Shown here: in pieces, positions 1 to 6,630 of the stretch
How the letters are laid out: each line of letters starts with the position of its first letter
How positions within the stretch are numbered: position 1 is the first letter of the stretch
Source: CANJQH01 sp031368515
Lineage (GTDB): Bacteria; Chloroflexota; Anaerolineae; J036; Brachytrichaceae
NCBI GenBank assembly: GCA_031368515.1
Contig: JANMNW010000565.1
Span: 1-9,943 of the forward strand
Direction of reading: 5' to 3'
DNA length: 9,943 bases
Notes under the pieces: generated by a model
Told to the model about the DNA's origin: nothing
The model's database searches: none
Seen by the model: only the letters and a program-made list of their open reading frames with translations
Program-made: the position numbers and the translations under genes

Positions 1-552
1 GTAGATGCGAGCGATGGCCAGCCGCGCATGCAGCGCGCGCGGCAGCCAACTGATGAACGGATACAGATAGCTGCGCGGCAAATACTTGCCGCGAAAGCGA
101 ATGCCGTGTGTTTCAAACACGTAGCGCTTGTTTGGCACGAAAAGCACCAGGCTGCCGCCAGGCCGCAGCACGCGCGAAAGCTCGCGCAACGTCAGGGCCT
201 CGTCATTGACGTGCTCAAGCGTTTCGATGCAAAATGCCACGTCAAACTGCGCATCGGCAAATGGCAGTTGCTCGCAGGGCGCATAGGCGGCGCCGACTCC
301 CGGCAAGTTGCCGGCATGCCGGGCCAGCTCCAGCAAGCGAAGGACTTCAATATCCGCGCCAACGACCGTGGCCGCTTCACGCGCAATTTCCACGGTGTAC
401 GCGCCATTGCCGCATCCGGCGTCCAGCACGCGCGCGCCGAGCCAATCGACATAGCGTCGCGCCACACCCAGGCGTTTGTGCACACCGGTGAAGCCGTACT
501 CAATTGGGTAGCCCAAATAGCGATCGTCGTGTGTGCGTTGGGCGTGGCTCAT
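1..552 (-). CDS. Class I SAM-dependent methyltransferase, partial (C-terminus beyond window)
   Basis: This frame is open for 184 codons from the ATG at 552 to the window edge, so the C-terminal part is missing. Residues 42-53 (VLDAGCGNGAYT) form the glycine-rich SAM-binding motif I. Residues 67-69 (ADI) are the acidic end of strand 2. Residues 103-114 (FDVAFCIETLEH) and 128-139 (VLRPGGSLVLFV) are the usual motifs of the Methyltransf_11/25 type, here with ETLEHV. Such enzymes transfer a methyl group from S-adenosylmethionine to a small molecule, lipid or sugar; the substrate cannot be read from the sequence. The start overlaps the stop of the glycosyltransferase gene as ATGA, with no Shine-Dalgarno sequence, which implies translational coupling. 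The context suggests it modifies a glycan or glycolipid made by its neighbours, but this is inference. The family call is firm and the substrate is unknown. Confidence 0.9.
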   Translation of the reverse strand, partial: MSHAQRTHDDRYLGYPIEYGFTGVHKRLGVARRYVDWLGARVLDAGCGNGAYTVEIAREAATVVGADIEVLRLLELARHAGNLPGVGAAYAPCEQLPFADAQFDVAFCIETLEHVNDEALTLRELSRVLRPGGSLVLFVPNKRYVFETHGIRFRGKYLPRSYLYPFISWLPRALHARLAIARIY

Positions 553-1742
553 GGCGCGCGATTCGGCGCGACATTCAATGCCTGCGGCGCTGTGGCGGCC
601 TCCGCCGGCATGGCCAGGTCCTCAATCAGGCGGACCAGCGGCTGCCAGGATGCGGTGTCCTTGCCGGTGCGGATGTTGTCCGCAAGCCGCTTCGCAAGGT
701 CGCCGTGGAAGAAGCGCAGAATGGCGTCGGCCAACGCGTCGCTGTCAGCGGGTGGCACGATCAAGCCGATGTCGTCATCGCGGATGACTTCTGGCAATCC
801 GCCGACAGAGGTGGCAATCATCGGCCGCTCAAAGCCGATGGCCAGCTGCGCCACACCGCTCTGCGTGGCTTCGAGATACGGCATCACCACAGCGTCGGCC
901 GCCGAGAAATACAGCGACATTTTGTCATTGGCGATGTATTTGTTGACAACAGTGATGGCGTTCTCCAGGCCGAGCTTTTTGATCAAATCGCGATACGGCC
1001 GTTCATCTTCCCAGAACTCGCCCACGATGAGCAAGTGCACCGGGAGCGACTGGCGCGCCTTGGCCATCGCTTCGATCAGGTGACGCAGGCCCTTGTAATG
1101 GCGCACAAAGCCAAAGAACAGCAGCACCGGCGCGCCCGCATCGAGCCCCAGTTGCGCGCGCGCGTCTTCCTGTGGCAACGGCTCGCGGCTGAAAATGTCG
1201 TAAGGCGGGTGCGTCGTGCCTTTGATTGTGGCCCGGGGCAGCGCGCGTCGCATCAGCGCAAAGTCTTCCTCGCTCATCACGATGAATGCGTCGCCATGCC
1301 GCAGGATGCGGCGGGCCAGAAACCAGTCAAAGATGCCGCCGTCCGGCGCGATCAGGTGATGGCACAAAAAGATCGTGCGCATCGGATGCTTGTGGAAGCG
1401 CCGCAACAGGCGGGTCAGCAGAAAAAGCATGGGCGACCAAAATGGCGTCCACCACTGCAGAATCAGCAGATCGGGCTTGTCGCGCCGGATCATTTCGAAC
1501 GCGCGAAACCAGCTGAGCGGGCTCATCGGCGTCAGCACGCGCTCGCACTCGATCTTGAGCACGCTTGAATCCGGGCTGGGATCCATGGCTGTGTTGCCCG
1601 GATACAGAAATTTGGGGTACTGCTTCAGATATGAGATGAAGCGCACATCATGCCGCTCGCGCAGATGGCGCACGAGCAGCGTGGTGTAGTGCGCAATGCC
1701 GCCGCGGAACGGCCAGGTCGGGCCAATGACGCAAACCTTCAT
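549..1742 (-). CDS. GT4-family glycosyltransferase (GT-B fold)
   Basis: This 397-residue protein has the two-domain GT-B layout. The N-terminal acceptor domain opens with MKVCVIGPTWPFRGGIAHYT (1-20), whose GGI loop is typical of group 1 transferases. The C-terminal donor domain starts near 205 with LLFFGFVRHYKGL, where R214 and K217 sit at the sites that bind the donor diphosphate. It ends in VGGLPEVI (313-320). The usual EX7E donor motif is replaced by an E-A-T-Q-S-G-V-A-Q stretch (291-299), which I believe is normal for one GT4 subgroup. Expected role: transfer of a sugar from a nucleotide-sugar donor at the cytoplasmic membrane face. Donor and acceptor are unknown. It starts 9 nt after the GT-C-like gene and overlaps the methyltransferase by ATGA, so it is inside the operon. 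No signal peptide is seen. Confidence 0.92.
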   Translation of the reverse strand: MKVCVIGPTWPFRGGIAHYTTLLVRHLRERHDVRFISYLKQYPKFLYPGNTAMDPSPDSSVLKIECERVLTPMSPLSWFRAFEMIRRDKPDLLILQWWTPFWSPMLFLLTRLLRRFHKHPMRTIFLCHHLIAPDGGIFDWFLARRILRHGDAFIVMSEEDFALMRRALPRATIKGTTHPPYDIFSREPLPQEDARAQLGLDAGAPVLLFFGFVRHYKGLRHLIEAMAKARQSLPVHLLIVGEFWEDERPYRDLIKKLGLENAITVVNKYIANDKMSLYFSAADAVVMPYLEATQSGVAQLAIGFERPMIATSVGGLPEVIRDDDIGLIVPPADSDALADAILRFFHGDLAKRLADNIRTGKDTASWQPLVRLIEDLAMPAEAATAPQALNVAPNRAP

Positions 1743-1751
1743 CGCGGCGGA

Positions 1752-3836
1752 TTATCGCATCGCGAAGACCTCGACGCCGTCCCGGTCGTAGATCATTTGA
1801 AAGGCGTCGCTCGATCGCAGGGCGGACGTATCAATGTAGTCGGCGTTTTCGCGTTCCGGAGATCGCTCAGCTCCGGAGTACACATGTGTGATGCCCCGCG
1901 CGCGCAGCAGCGACAACGCCTCCCGGCGCGTCACATCGATTCGAATTGGCCGGCCGTCGGCCAAGGGCGCCCCGCGCAACGCGATCCACAGGTTTATTGT
2001 GGCGTCGCGAATGGCGGGCACTTCACTCACTCCGCGTTCGCTGCCATACGCCAGAGGCGGCAGGCTGGACTGCCTCCCGGACAACAAGGGCAGCCACCAG
2101 CCCGCATCGGAACCCGCGATCAGTGTGCCGTCATAAGCGGGAAATGCGTTGACAAGAAATCGCGCACCGGCCGGCGTATTGTTGCGAATCCATTCCATCG
2201 CGCGCATGTCTGCTGGCGCCACCAATTGATATGCGGCGGTATTCACGATGTTGCGTTGCCAGCCCACGCCCCACAGGGCAAGCAACACGCACGCTCCGGT
2301 GGTGAACATGGCAAGGAGCGGCTCCCGGCGCTGACCTATCTTGAGTCGGGTCAGCAGCCAGTCGCCGATGCTGGCCGCGCCGTAGGCAGCTAGCGGCGTC
2401 ATCGTCACATAGAGCGCGATGTAACCTGTTAGCGTGTCGATTACACCGGAGCCCGGCAGTCCCAGCGTGCCGGGCGTGACCGACACTATCAGTAGTCCGC
2501 TCCAGGCTCCGAGCAGCGCCACACGCCAGGCGCGCCGGGCGATGGCGATGCCCAATCCGGCAAGAGCCAGCCACAACACGCCTCGGTTGAGATAGTCCGG
2601 CACGATTGGCCGCAATGCCGAGTAACTGGCGATGCGGGCTGCGCCGGCAGCTCCGCTTACAAAGGAGTTGGTGTTGCGGGTCAGGTTGCCGGTGAGCGTG
2701 TTCTGCAGCCAGGGTCCGGCCAGAATGAGCGCGATCAAGGCCGCTGCAACACACCATGCGAGCGCGCGTCCTGCTGGCCGCCAGTTGCCGTTTTTGAGCA
2801 CTGCCACCAGCGCATACACGCCGACCATCAAAGCGGCAAACAGCGTCACAATGTAGTGGGTGAGCATCATGCCGGCCGTAGCCAGACCGCACAGCAGCAC
2901 GACGCGCCAGCGATCGCGCGCCGAAGGTGTGTTGTTTGAAATTGCATAGTCGATGAGCAGCGCCCAGCACAACAGCAAGCCGGGCAACATCACCTGGCCA
3001 GCCAGTTGCGTGTAGCGACCCCAGTTGACAAAAAACGCCGGATGCGGGTTGACAAACCCAGTGAAAGTAGCGGCCAGCAGGCCGAGCACTGCGCTGGGCG
3101 CATTTGGGCTTGAACGTGCAAGCCGGCTGATCAGCGCATAGGCGGCCAGCATTGCGGACACATTGAGCAACTGTCCAGAGTGCACCACTGCCTGAAGCAC
3201 GGGCACGCCTGAGAACCAGTGATAGAAGGCGGCATTCGCATGGAAGCCGTAGTGATAGGTAAACGTCGTCATTGGCGCATAGGGCGCCCACGACGAAAAT
3301 AGCCCGCCGTTGTCCACCAACAGCTGCGTCACCATCGTGTGGTGATATGAGTCGCCAAACAGCCCGGTTGGCAAGTCGCGCACGGTGTACATGCGCGCAA
3401 GCAGCGCCGCAAACAGCAATAGCAGCAGCAGGGCGCTCGACCAGCGAGGCAGGCGAAACGACGCGCGCCGCAGCCCACTGGCCCAGACGATGCCGGCGGC
3501 GAGCACATACAAATAGGTGGCGGTGCGCGTCCAGGTCAGCCCAAGCAAACGGCACAGCAGCAGCAGCAACGGCGGCAATGCCAGCCCCAGAGTCAATGCA
3601 ATGGCCGAACGCTCGATGGAGTCGAGCGAAAAGCCGTCTCGCGTGCCGGGCCAGAGCAGCCGCAAAAGCGCCAGGCCGGGCAACAGCGTGAGCGTGCCAA
3701 ATGCGATGGCTTGCAGTGCCACCGAGGGAATCGCTGCGATGCTCCAGGCGGCCAGATCTGGCGCACTCAGAGCCAGACCGGCCCCGCCTGCGATCAGCGC
3801 GGCGGACGCGACAATGATTTGCAGGGTGCGCGTCAT
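1752..3836 (-). CDS. Large polytopic membrane protein, GT-C glycosyltransferase-like
   Basis: This 694-residue protein has about 13-15 hydrophobic segments, roughly from residue 5 to 526, including 38-62, 78-98, 133-148, 222-238, 283-300, 328-346, 358-376, 418-455 and 507-526. A soluble C-terminal region follows from about 540. The first long loop (150-215) carries GDSYHH (161-166), an acidic/histidine patch where GT-C transferases keep their catalytic acidic residue. The C-terminal part (ITHVYSG at 649-655, then MIYDRDGVEVFAMR at the end) resembles the tail seen in YfhO-like and PMT-like membrane proteins. GT-C enzymes take a lipid-phosphate sugar as donor and act on the outer face of the membrane. 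I infer that class from layout only; I do not recognise the family. Its ATG overlaps the moaE stop as ATGA. The neighbouring GT4 and methyltransferase genes support a role in envelope glycan assembly. Confidence 0.75.
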   Translation of the reverse strand: MTRTLQIIVASAALIAGGAGLALSAPDLAAWSIAAIPSVALQAIAFGTLTLLPGLALLRLLWPGTRDGFSLDSIERSAIALTLGLALPPLLLLLCRLLGLTWTRTATYLYVLAAGIVWASGLRRASFRLPRWSSALLLLLLFAALLARMYTVRDLPTGLFGDSYHHTMVTQLLVDNGGLFSSWAPYAPMTTFTYHYGFHANAAFYHWFSGVPVLQAVVHSGQLLNVSAMLAAYALISRLARSSPNAPSAVLGLLAATFTGFVNPHPAFFVNWGRYTQLAGQVMLPGLLLCWALLIDYAISNNTPSARDRWRVVLLCGLATAGMMLTHYIVTLFAALMVGVYALVAVLKNGNWRPAGRALAWCVAAALIALILAGPWLQNTLTGNLTRNTNSFVSGAAGAARIASYSALRPIVPDYLNRGVLWLALAGLGIAIARRAWRVALLGAWSGLLIVSVTPGTLGLPGSGVIDTLTGYIALYVTMTPLAAYGAASIGDWLLTRLKIGQRREPLLAMFTTGACVLLALWGVGWQRNIVNTAAYQLVAPADMRAMEWIRNNTPAGARFLVNAFPAYDGTLIAGSDAGWWLPLLSGRQSSLPPLAYGSERGVSEVPAIRDATINLWIALRGAPLADGRPIRIDVTRREALSLLRARGITHVYSGAERSPERENADYIDTSALRSSDAFQMIYDRDGVEVFAMR

Positions 3837-4303
3837 GCGCCAGAGGGATCGGGTCGGCGGTCGTTCGAAGATGGCGTGTATTCGCCTTCAATCCACGACG
3901 ATCCATCCGGCCGGGTTTCTTTTTTCCAAACCGGCACGATCTGCTTGAGCCGGTCGATGCCGTAGCGCGCGGCTTCAAATGCGCCGTCGCCGCGGTGGCC
4001 GGCGCTCACCGCCACCGCGACAGTGGGCTCTCCGATGGCCATTTCGCCGATTCGCTGCACCAGCGCAATGCCGTGGATGTCGGTGAAGCGCTCGCGCATT
4101 TCATCCGCCACCTGGCGCAGTTTTTCGGTGGCCATGGCTTGATACGCCTCGTATTCCAGCTTGTGCGTCAGCGCCGCGCCGGTCTGCCCGCGCACCGTGC
4201 CTGTAAATAGCACAACCGCGCCGTCGCGCGGCGTGGTGACTGCCTGTTGCAGCATGTTCAAGTCGATCGGCGCCGCGGTGATCTCGAGAAGGGTCGGGTC
4301 CAT
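3833..4303 (-). CDS. moaE: Molybdopterin synthase catalytic subunit MoaE
   Basis: This is the large subunit of molybdopterin synthase. With thiocarboxylated MoaD it puts two sulfurs into cyclic pyranopterin monophosphate to give molybdopterin, in the cytoplasm. The family signature is present in order: FTGTVRG (33-39), LEYEAY (49-54), HRGDGAFEAARYGIDRLK (103-120) and the active-site segment PVWKKE (124-129) with lysines K120, K127 and K128. At 156 residues it is close to the usual 140-150, the excess being a polar C-terminal tail after IEGEY. The start follows the moaD stop by 26 nt, and its last codon overlaps the start of the GT-C-like gene. No clear Shine-Dalgarno sequence lies before it. 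The identification is secure. Confidence 0.97.
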   Translation of the reverse strand: MDPTLLEITAAPIDLNMLQQAVTTPRDGAVVLFTGTVRGQTGAALTHKLEYEAYQAMATEKLRQVADEMRERFTDIHGIALVQRIGEMAIGEPTVAVAVSAGHRGDGAFEAARYGIDRLKQIVPVWKKETRPDGSSWIEGEYTPSSNDRRPDPSGA

Positions 4304-4329
4304 GGTGTCTTGTGGCGAATTCTAACGGC

Positions 4330-4575
4330 CTAGCTGCCGCCGCCGCTCACGGGGGGAAAGAGCGCGACTTCGTCGCTTGCCCGAATCGTGTCTTCGTTAA
4401 ATGCAAACTCGCGATTGACCGCGACCACCGAGCGCAGCGCCAGTTCTGCCAATTGTGGATACTCGCGGCCCACCAATTCTCGCAATTGGCGCACGGTCAT
4501 GCCGTCCCCGAGCGTCACCGTGATTTCAGGCTGGCCTGCTTTTTCTTTGAGTGTGGCGAAAAGCTGGATCTTCAT
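4330..4575 (-). CDS. moaD: Molybdopterin synthase sulfur-carrier subunit MoaD, with an extra C-terminal Ser
   Basis: This is a small ubiquitin-fold sulfur carrier. I take the ATG at 4575, giving MKIQLFATLKEKAG and 81 residues, the usual MoaD length. That ATG overlaps the moaC stop as ATGA, matching two other junctions in this operon, and GGAA lies about 8 nt upstream. An in-frame TTG at 4587 would add four residues and is less likely. Family features are FATLKEKAG (6-14), VAVNRE (51-56) and the C-terminal ALFPPVSGG. Normally the chain ends in Gly-Gly, which MoeB adenylates and which then carries the thiocarboxylate. Here the last codons read GGC GGC GGC AGC TAG, so the chain ends in GGGS. Either the serine is removed after translation, it is tolerated, or the subunit is impaired. 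No protease or MoeB gene is visible in this window. Confidence 0.95.
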   Translation of the reverse strand: MKIQLFATLKEKAGQPEITVTLGDGMTVRQLRELVGREYPQLAELALRSVVAVNREFAFNEDTIRASDEVALFPPVSGGGS

Positions 4576-5087
4576 TGCTGTTTCCAATCGCCGCTTTTGC
4601 CGCCGCTTTTGGACAGCAATCTTATCGCTTCAATCACGATGCCTTTGTCGATGGCTTTGGCCATGTCATAGATCGTCAATGCCGCCACGCTGGCTGCCGT
4701 GAGCGCTTCCATTTCGACGCCAGTTTTGCCCAGGCAAGCCACCCGGGCAAAAACGTCGATCGCATCGCCGGCTTCGGAATCGGGCGTGCAGGTGACCTCG
4801 ACGCGCGTGAGCGCGATGGGATGACACAGCGGGATCAGCTCGCTGGTCCGCTTGGCCGCCATGATGCCGGCAATGCGCGCCACGCCCAGGGCGTCGCCCT
4901 TTTTAAGATTGCCCGCGACGATGGCGTCGAACGCTTCGCGCGACATGCGCACCCGCGCCGCCGCTTCCGCCACCCGTTGCGTGTCGTCTTTCTGGCTGAC
5001 ATCGACCATGCGCGCGTCGCCAGAGGCATTGAGATGGGTCAACGGAGAGGAGGATTTGGGGCTTGATGCTTGGGACTCGGAACTCAT
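4572..5087 (-). CDS. moaC: Cyclic pyranopterin monophosphate synthase MoaC
   Basis: This enzyme catalyses the second half of the first step of molybdenum cofactor synthesis, turning the 3',8-cyclo-GTP made by MoaA into cyclic pyranopterin monophosphate. The 171-residue chain is canonical: LTHLNASGDARMVDVS (16-31), LKKGD (61-65), GIMAAKRTSELIPLCHP (74-90), KTGVEMEALT (121-130), YDMAKA (140-145) and KSGGKSG (160-166). K63, H89, E125, E127, D141 and K144 correspond to the family's active-site residues. A serine-rich 15-residue leader (MSSESQASSPKSSSP) precedes the conserved core and is probably disordered. The start at 5087 is supported by a GGAGG four bases upstream and directly abuts the moaA stop (TAG then ATG). 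Its own stop overlaps moaD. The identification is secure. Confidence 0.97.
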   Translation of the reverse strand: MSSESQASSPKSSSPLTHLNASGDARMVDVSQKDDTQRVAEAAARVRMSREAFDAIVAGNLKKGDALGVARIAGIMAAKRTSELIPLCHPIALTRVEVTCTPDSEAGDAIDVFARVACLGKTGVEMEALTAASVAALTIYDMAKAIDKGIVIEAIRLLSKSGGKSGDWKQQ

Positions 5088-6116
5088 CTAGCCTCCAATC
5101 TCGCTCATGATGCGATTCATGGGGATTAGTCCGCTGCCCAGGTCGTGGCCCCATGGCTTGCGCCAGATAGCTTGCCGGATGAGTTCCGCCAGATCGTCCG
5201 CACTCGCGCCGGTGCGCAAGGGGGTTTTGAGATCCAATTCGCCATCGCGCAACAGGCACAAGCGCAGCGTGCCATCGGCGGTGAGTCGCACGCGGTTGCA
5301 GCTGGCGCAAAATGGCGCGCTGATCGGGCTGATAAAACCCACGCTGCCTGCAGCATTTGGCAGGCGAAACATGCGCGCTTCACCGTCAAGCTGACCATCA
5401 TTGTCCGGCATCAGCGCGCCATGAACGGCCTCGATCTGTCGCATCATTTCCGCGCTGGTGACAATGGTCGCCTGCTGAAACTCGGCCACATCGGCGAACG
5501 GCATGACCTCGATAAAGCGAAATTGCCAGGGCTTGTTCAGCGTCAGGCCGGCCAGCGCCGGCACGTCGTCGTCATTAAAGCCGCGAATCACCACCGCGTT
5601 GAGCTTGACCGGCGTAAGGCCTGCATCTTCGGCGGCGGCGATGCCATCCAGCACATCCTGCAGTTTGCCCCATCTGGTGATGCGCTTGAACTTGGCGGGA
5701 TCGAGCGAATCGATGCTAATGTTGACGCGCGCCAGACCGGCGGCCTTGAGCGGCGCGGCCAGCTGCTTGAGCCGCAGGCCGTTGGTCGTCATTGCGATTT
5801 CGCGCGTGTTCGGCAGTTCGCGGATCGATTGAACAATCTCAACGATGCTCGGCCGCACGGTCGGCTCGCCGCCCGTCAAGCGAAACTTATCGAACCCCAG
5901 CATGCTGGCTGCCCGCAGCACAGTGCGCAATTCATCGTCGTTCAACAATTCTTCGTTGGGCCGGAAGACCACCTGCTCCGGCATGCAATAGACGCAGCGC
6001 AGATTGCATTTATCGGTCAGCGAGACGCGCAGATAATTGATGTGACGGCCGAATGCATCAACGGTGCGCACTGGCGCGGCAGGCTGCGTGTTTCCCATCA
6101 CCATCTCGTTCAACAT
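5088..6116 (-). CDS. moaA: GTP 3',8-cyclase MoaA (radical SAM)
   Basis: MoaA is the radical SAM enzyme that rearranges GTP into 3',8-cyclo-7,8-dihydro-GTP, the first committed step of molybdenum cofactor synthesis. The 342-residue chain has the N-terminal radical SAM cluster motif CNLRCVYC (C37, C41, C44), the SAM-binding TGGEP (81-85), and the MoaA-specific C-terminal cluster cysteines C270, C273 and C287 in FCASCNRVRL and LRLCL. It ends in Gly-Gly, the tail needed for activity in this family. Length matches the usual 325-345. I take the ATG at 6116; Met5 or Met7 are possible alternatives, since no Shine-Dalgarno sequence precedes any of them. It is the first gene of the moaACDE block, lying just after an intrinsic terminator, so it needs its own promoter in a very short leader or must be fed by readthrough. 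Confidence 0.97.
   Translation of the reverse strand: MLNEMVMGNTQPAAPVRTVDAFGRHINYLRVSLTDKCNLRCVYCMPEQVVFRPNEELLNDDELRTVLRAASMLGFDKFRLTGGEPTVRPSIVEIVQSIRELPNTREIAMTTNGLRLKQLAAPLKAAGLARVNISIDSLDPAKFKRITRWGKLQDVLDGIAAAEDAGLTPVKLNAVVIRGFNDDDVPALAGLTLNKPWQFRFIEVMPFADVAEFQQATIVTSAEMMRQIEAVHGALMPDNDGQLDGEARMFRLPNAAGSVGFISPISAPFCASCNRVRLTADGTLRLCLLRDGELDLKTPLRTGASADDLAELIRQAIWRKPWGHDLGSGLIPMNRIMSEIGG
5092..5096 (-). promoter_or_regulatory. Shine-Dalgarno site of moaC, inside the moaA C-terminus
   Basis: GGAGG on the minus strand lies four bases before the moaC ATG. These bases are also the last two moaA codons (GGA GGC), which encode its conserved Gly-Gly tail. It is one of very few recognisable ribosome sites in the window and it supports the moaC start. 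Confidence 0.65.
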
Positions 6117-6126
6117 GAAGGTGCAT

Positions 6127-6132
6127 AGTTTA
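6127..6132 (-). promoter_or_regulatory. Possible -10 box (TAAACT) for the moa operon
   Basis: TAAACT matches four of six -10 positions and ends 10 nt before the moaA ATG. The hexamer 17 nt upstream (TTCATT, 6155-6150) is a poor -35 and overlaps the U-tract of the terminator. A promoter is needed somewhere here because a terminator lies just upstream, but this exact site is weakly supported. Confidence 0.28.
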
Positions 6133-6146
6133 ACGCGGCCGGATGA

Positions 6147-6178
6147 GTAAATGAAAAGGCGCTCTTAAGTAGAACGCC
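6147..6178 (-). terminator. Intrinsic terminator after the zinc-ribbon gene
   Basis: On the minus strand the arms GGCGTTCT and AGAGCGCC form an 8-bp stem (one G-U pair) around a 5-nt loop at 6158-6178. The stem is followed at once by TTTTCATTT, a fair U-tract. The reverse direction has no U-tract, so it works for minus-strand transcription. It lies 53 nt past the zinc-ribbon stop and about 40 nt before the moaA start. It therefore separates those two transcripts, or it could act as an attenuator ahead of the moa operon. Confidence 0.7.
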
Positions 6179-6230
6179 CTGAAAGCTTGCTTTAGTGAAT
6201 GGCGGGACACGCCCGCCGTGCGCGCGTTTA

Positions 6231-6443
6231 TCAGCTGTTGGGGCGGGGCAGGGTTGCTCGGCAAATGTGGCAGACCAGATCGCCATCCGGCGTTTCATCA
6301 ATCAAGGCGTTGCCGCGACATTGATGGCAGGCGTCAAACTGTTCCCAGTCTTTTGTGGAGGACGAAAATTCGCCCGATTCCTGGCTGAATACCAGAACTG
6401 ATGATCCAAATCGCCATCGATCGCGCGCGCGAATTCCCTGCAT
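6231..6443 (-). CDS. Small zinc-ribbon protein, function unknown
   Basis: This 70-residue reading frame ends in a four-cysteine zinc knuckle: CHQC at 39-42 and CHIC at 58-61, separated by 15 residues that include GDLV. That spacing is typical of small zinc ribbons. The first 35 residues are polar, Ser-rich and Arg-rich, with no membrane segment. I do not recognise a function; such proteins often bind nucleic acids or other proteins. Support for it being real: the paired CxxC motifs, a near-consensus promoter placed to transcribe it (6456-6483), and an intrinsic terminator after its stop. The weak point is the start. No Shine-Dalgarno sequence is present, and the predicted transcript begins only about 6 nt before the ATG, so translation would be near-leaderless. 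It appears to be a single-gene unit between the LysM gene and the moa operon. Confidence 0.62.
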   Translation of the reverse strand: MQGIRARDRWRFGSSVLVFSQESGEFSSSTKDWEQFDACHQCRGNALIDETPDGDLVCHICRATLPRPNS

Positions 6444-6455
6444 GATCGAGTGCGT

Positions 6456-6483
6456 AGTGTAGGGTCCTTTAAGCGAATGTCAA
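6456..6483 (-). promoter_or_regulatory. Near-consensus sigma-70 promoter for the zinc-ribbon gene
   Basis: The minus strand reads TTGACA (6483-6478, a perfect -35), a 16-nt spacer, then TACACT (6461-6456, four of six -10 positions). Transcription would begin near 6449, about six bases before the ATG at 6443, leaving no room for a Shine-Dalgarno sequence. Confidence 0.6.
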
Positions 6484-6630
6484 GTGTTTTTGATGACGAA
6501 TATCCTGTTGCGTTGTGATTTTATTCCGTCGACAAGAATTTCGACGCAAAGCAACACGCGGATGGCGATGGAGTGTCAAAATGACGCTATCGACTTCGGA
6601 CAAATTTGTACGCGTGTCCAACGATTGTAT

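Noticed and set aside
28..1083. Long open frame on the plus strand opposite the methyltransferase and GT4 genes
   Set aside because: It is antisense to two genes with clear family motifs, and its own translation is low-complexity, Ala/Arg-rich and matches nothing I know. High GC content produces such frames.
2131..3978. 615-codon minus-strand frame overlapping the GT-C-like gene
   Set aside because: It is an out-of-frame shadow: the translation is rich in Arg, Ala, Cys and His with no hydrophobic pattern, while the other frame gives regular membrane segments and a conserved-looking tail.
4576..4587. TTG start that would lengthen MoaD by four residues
   Set aside because: The ATG at 4575 gives the usual 81-residue length, aligns with the family N-terminus and forms the ATGA overlap seen at other junctions.
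5145..6128. 327-codon plus-strand frame opposite moaA
   Set aside because: moaA on the other strand has every family cysteine and motif; this frame has none of any family.
6117..6230. Molybdenum cofactor riboswitch before moaA
   Set aside because: The space between the terminator and moaA is only about 30 nt and the longer gap shows just two simple hairpins, far less than the multi-helix Moco RNA needs.
6574..6579. Second TTGACA on the minus strand as another promoter
   Set aside because: The hexamer 17 nt downstream is TGTTGC, not a -10 box, and neighbouring spacings are no better.
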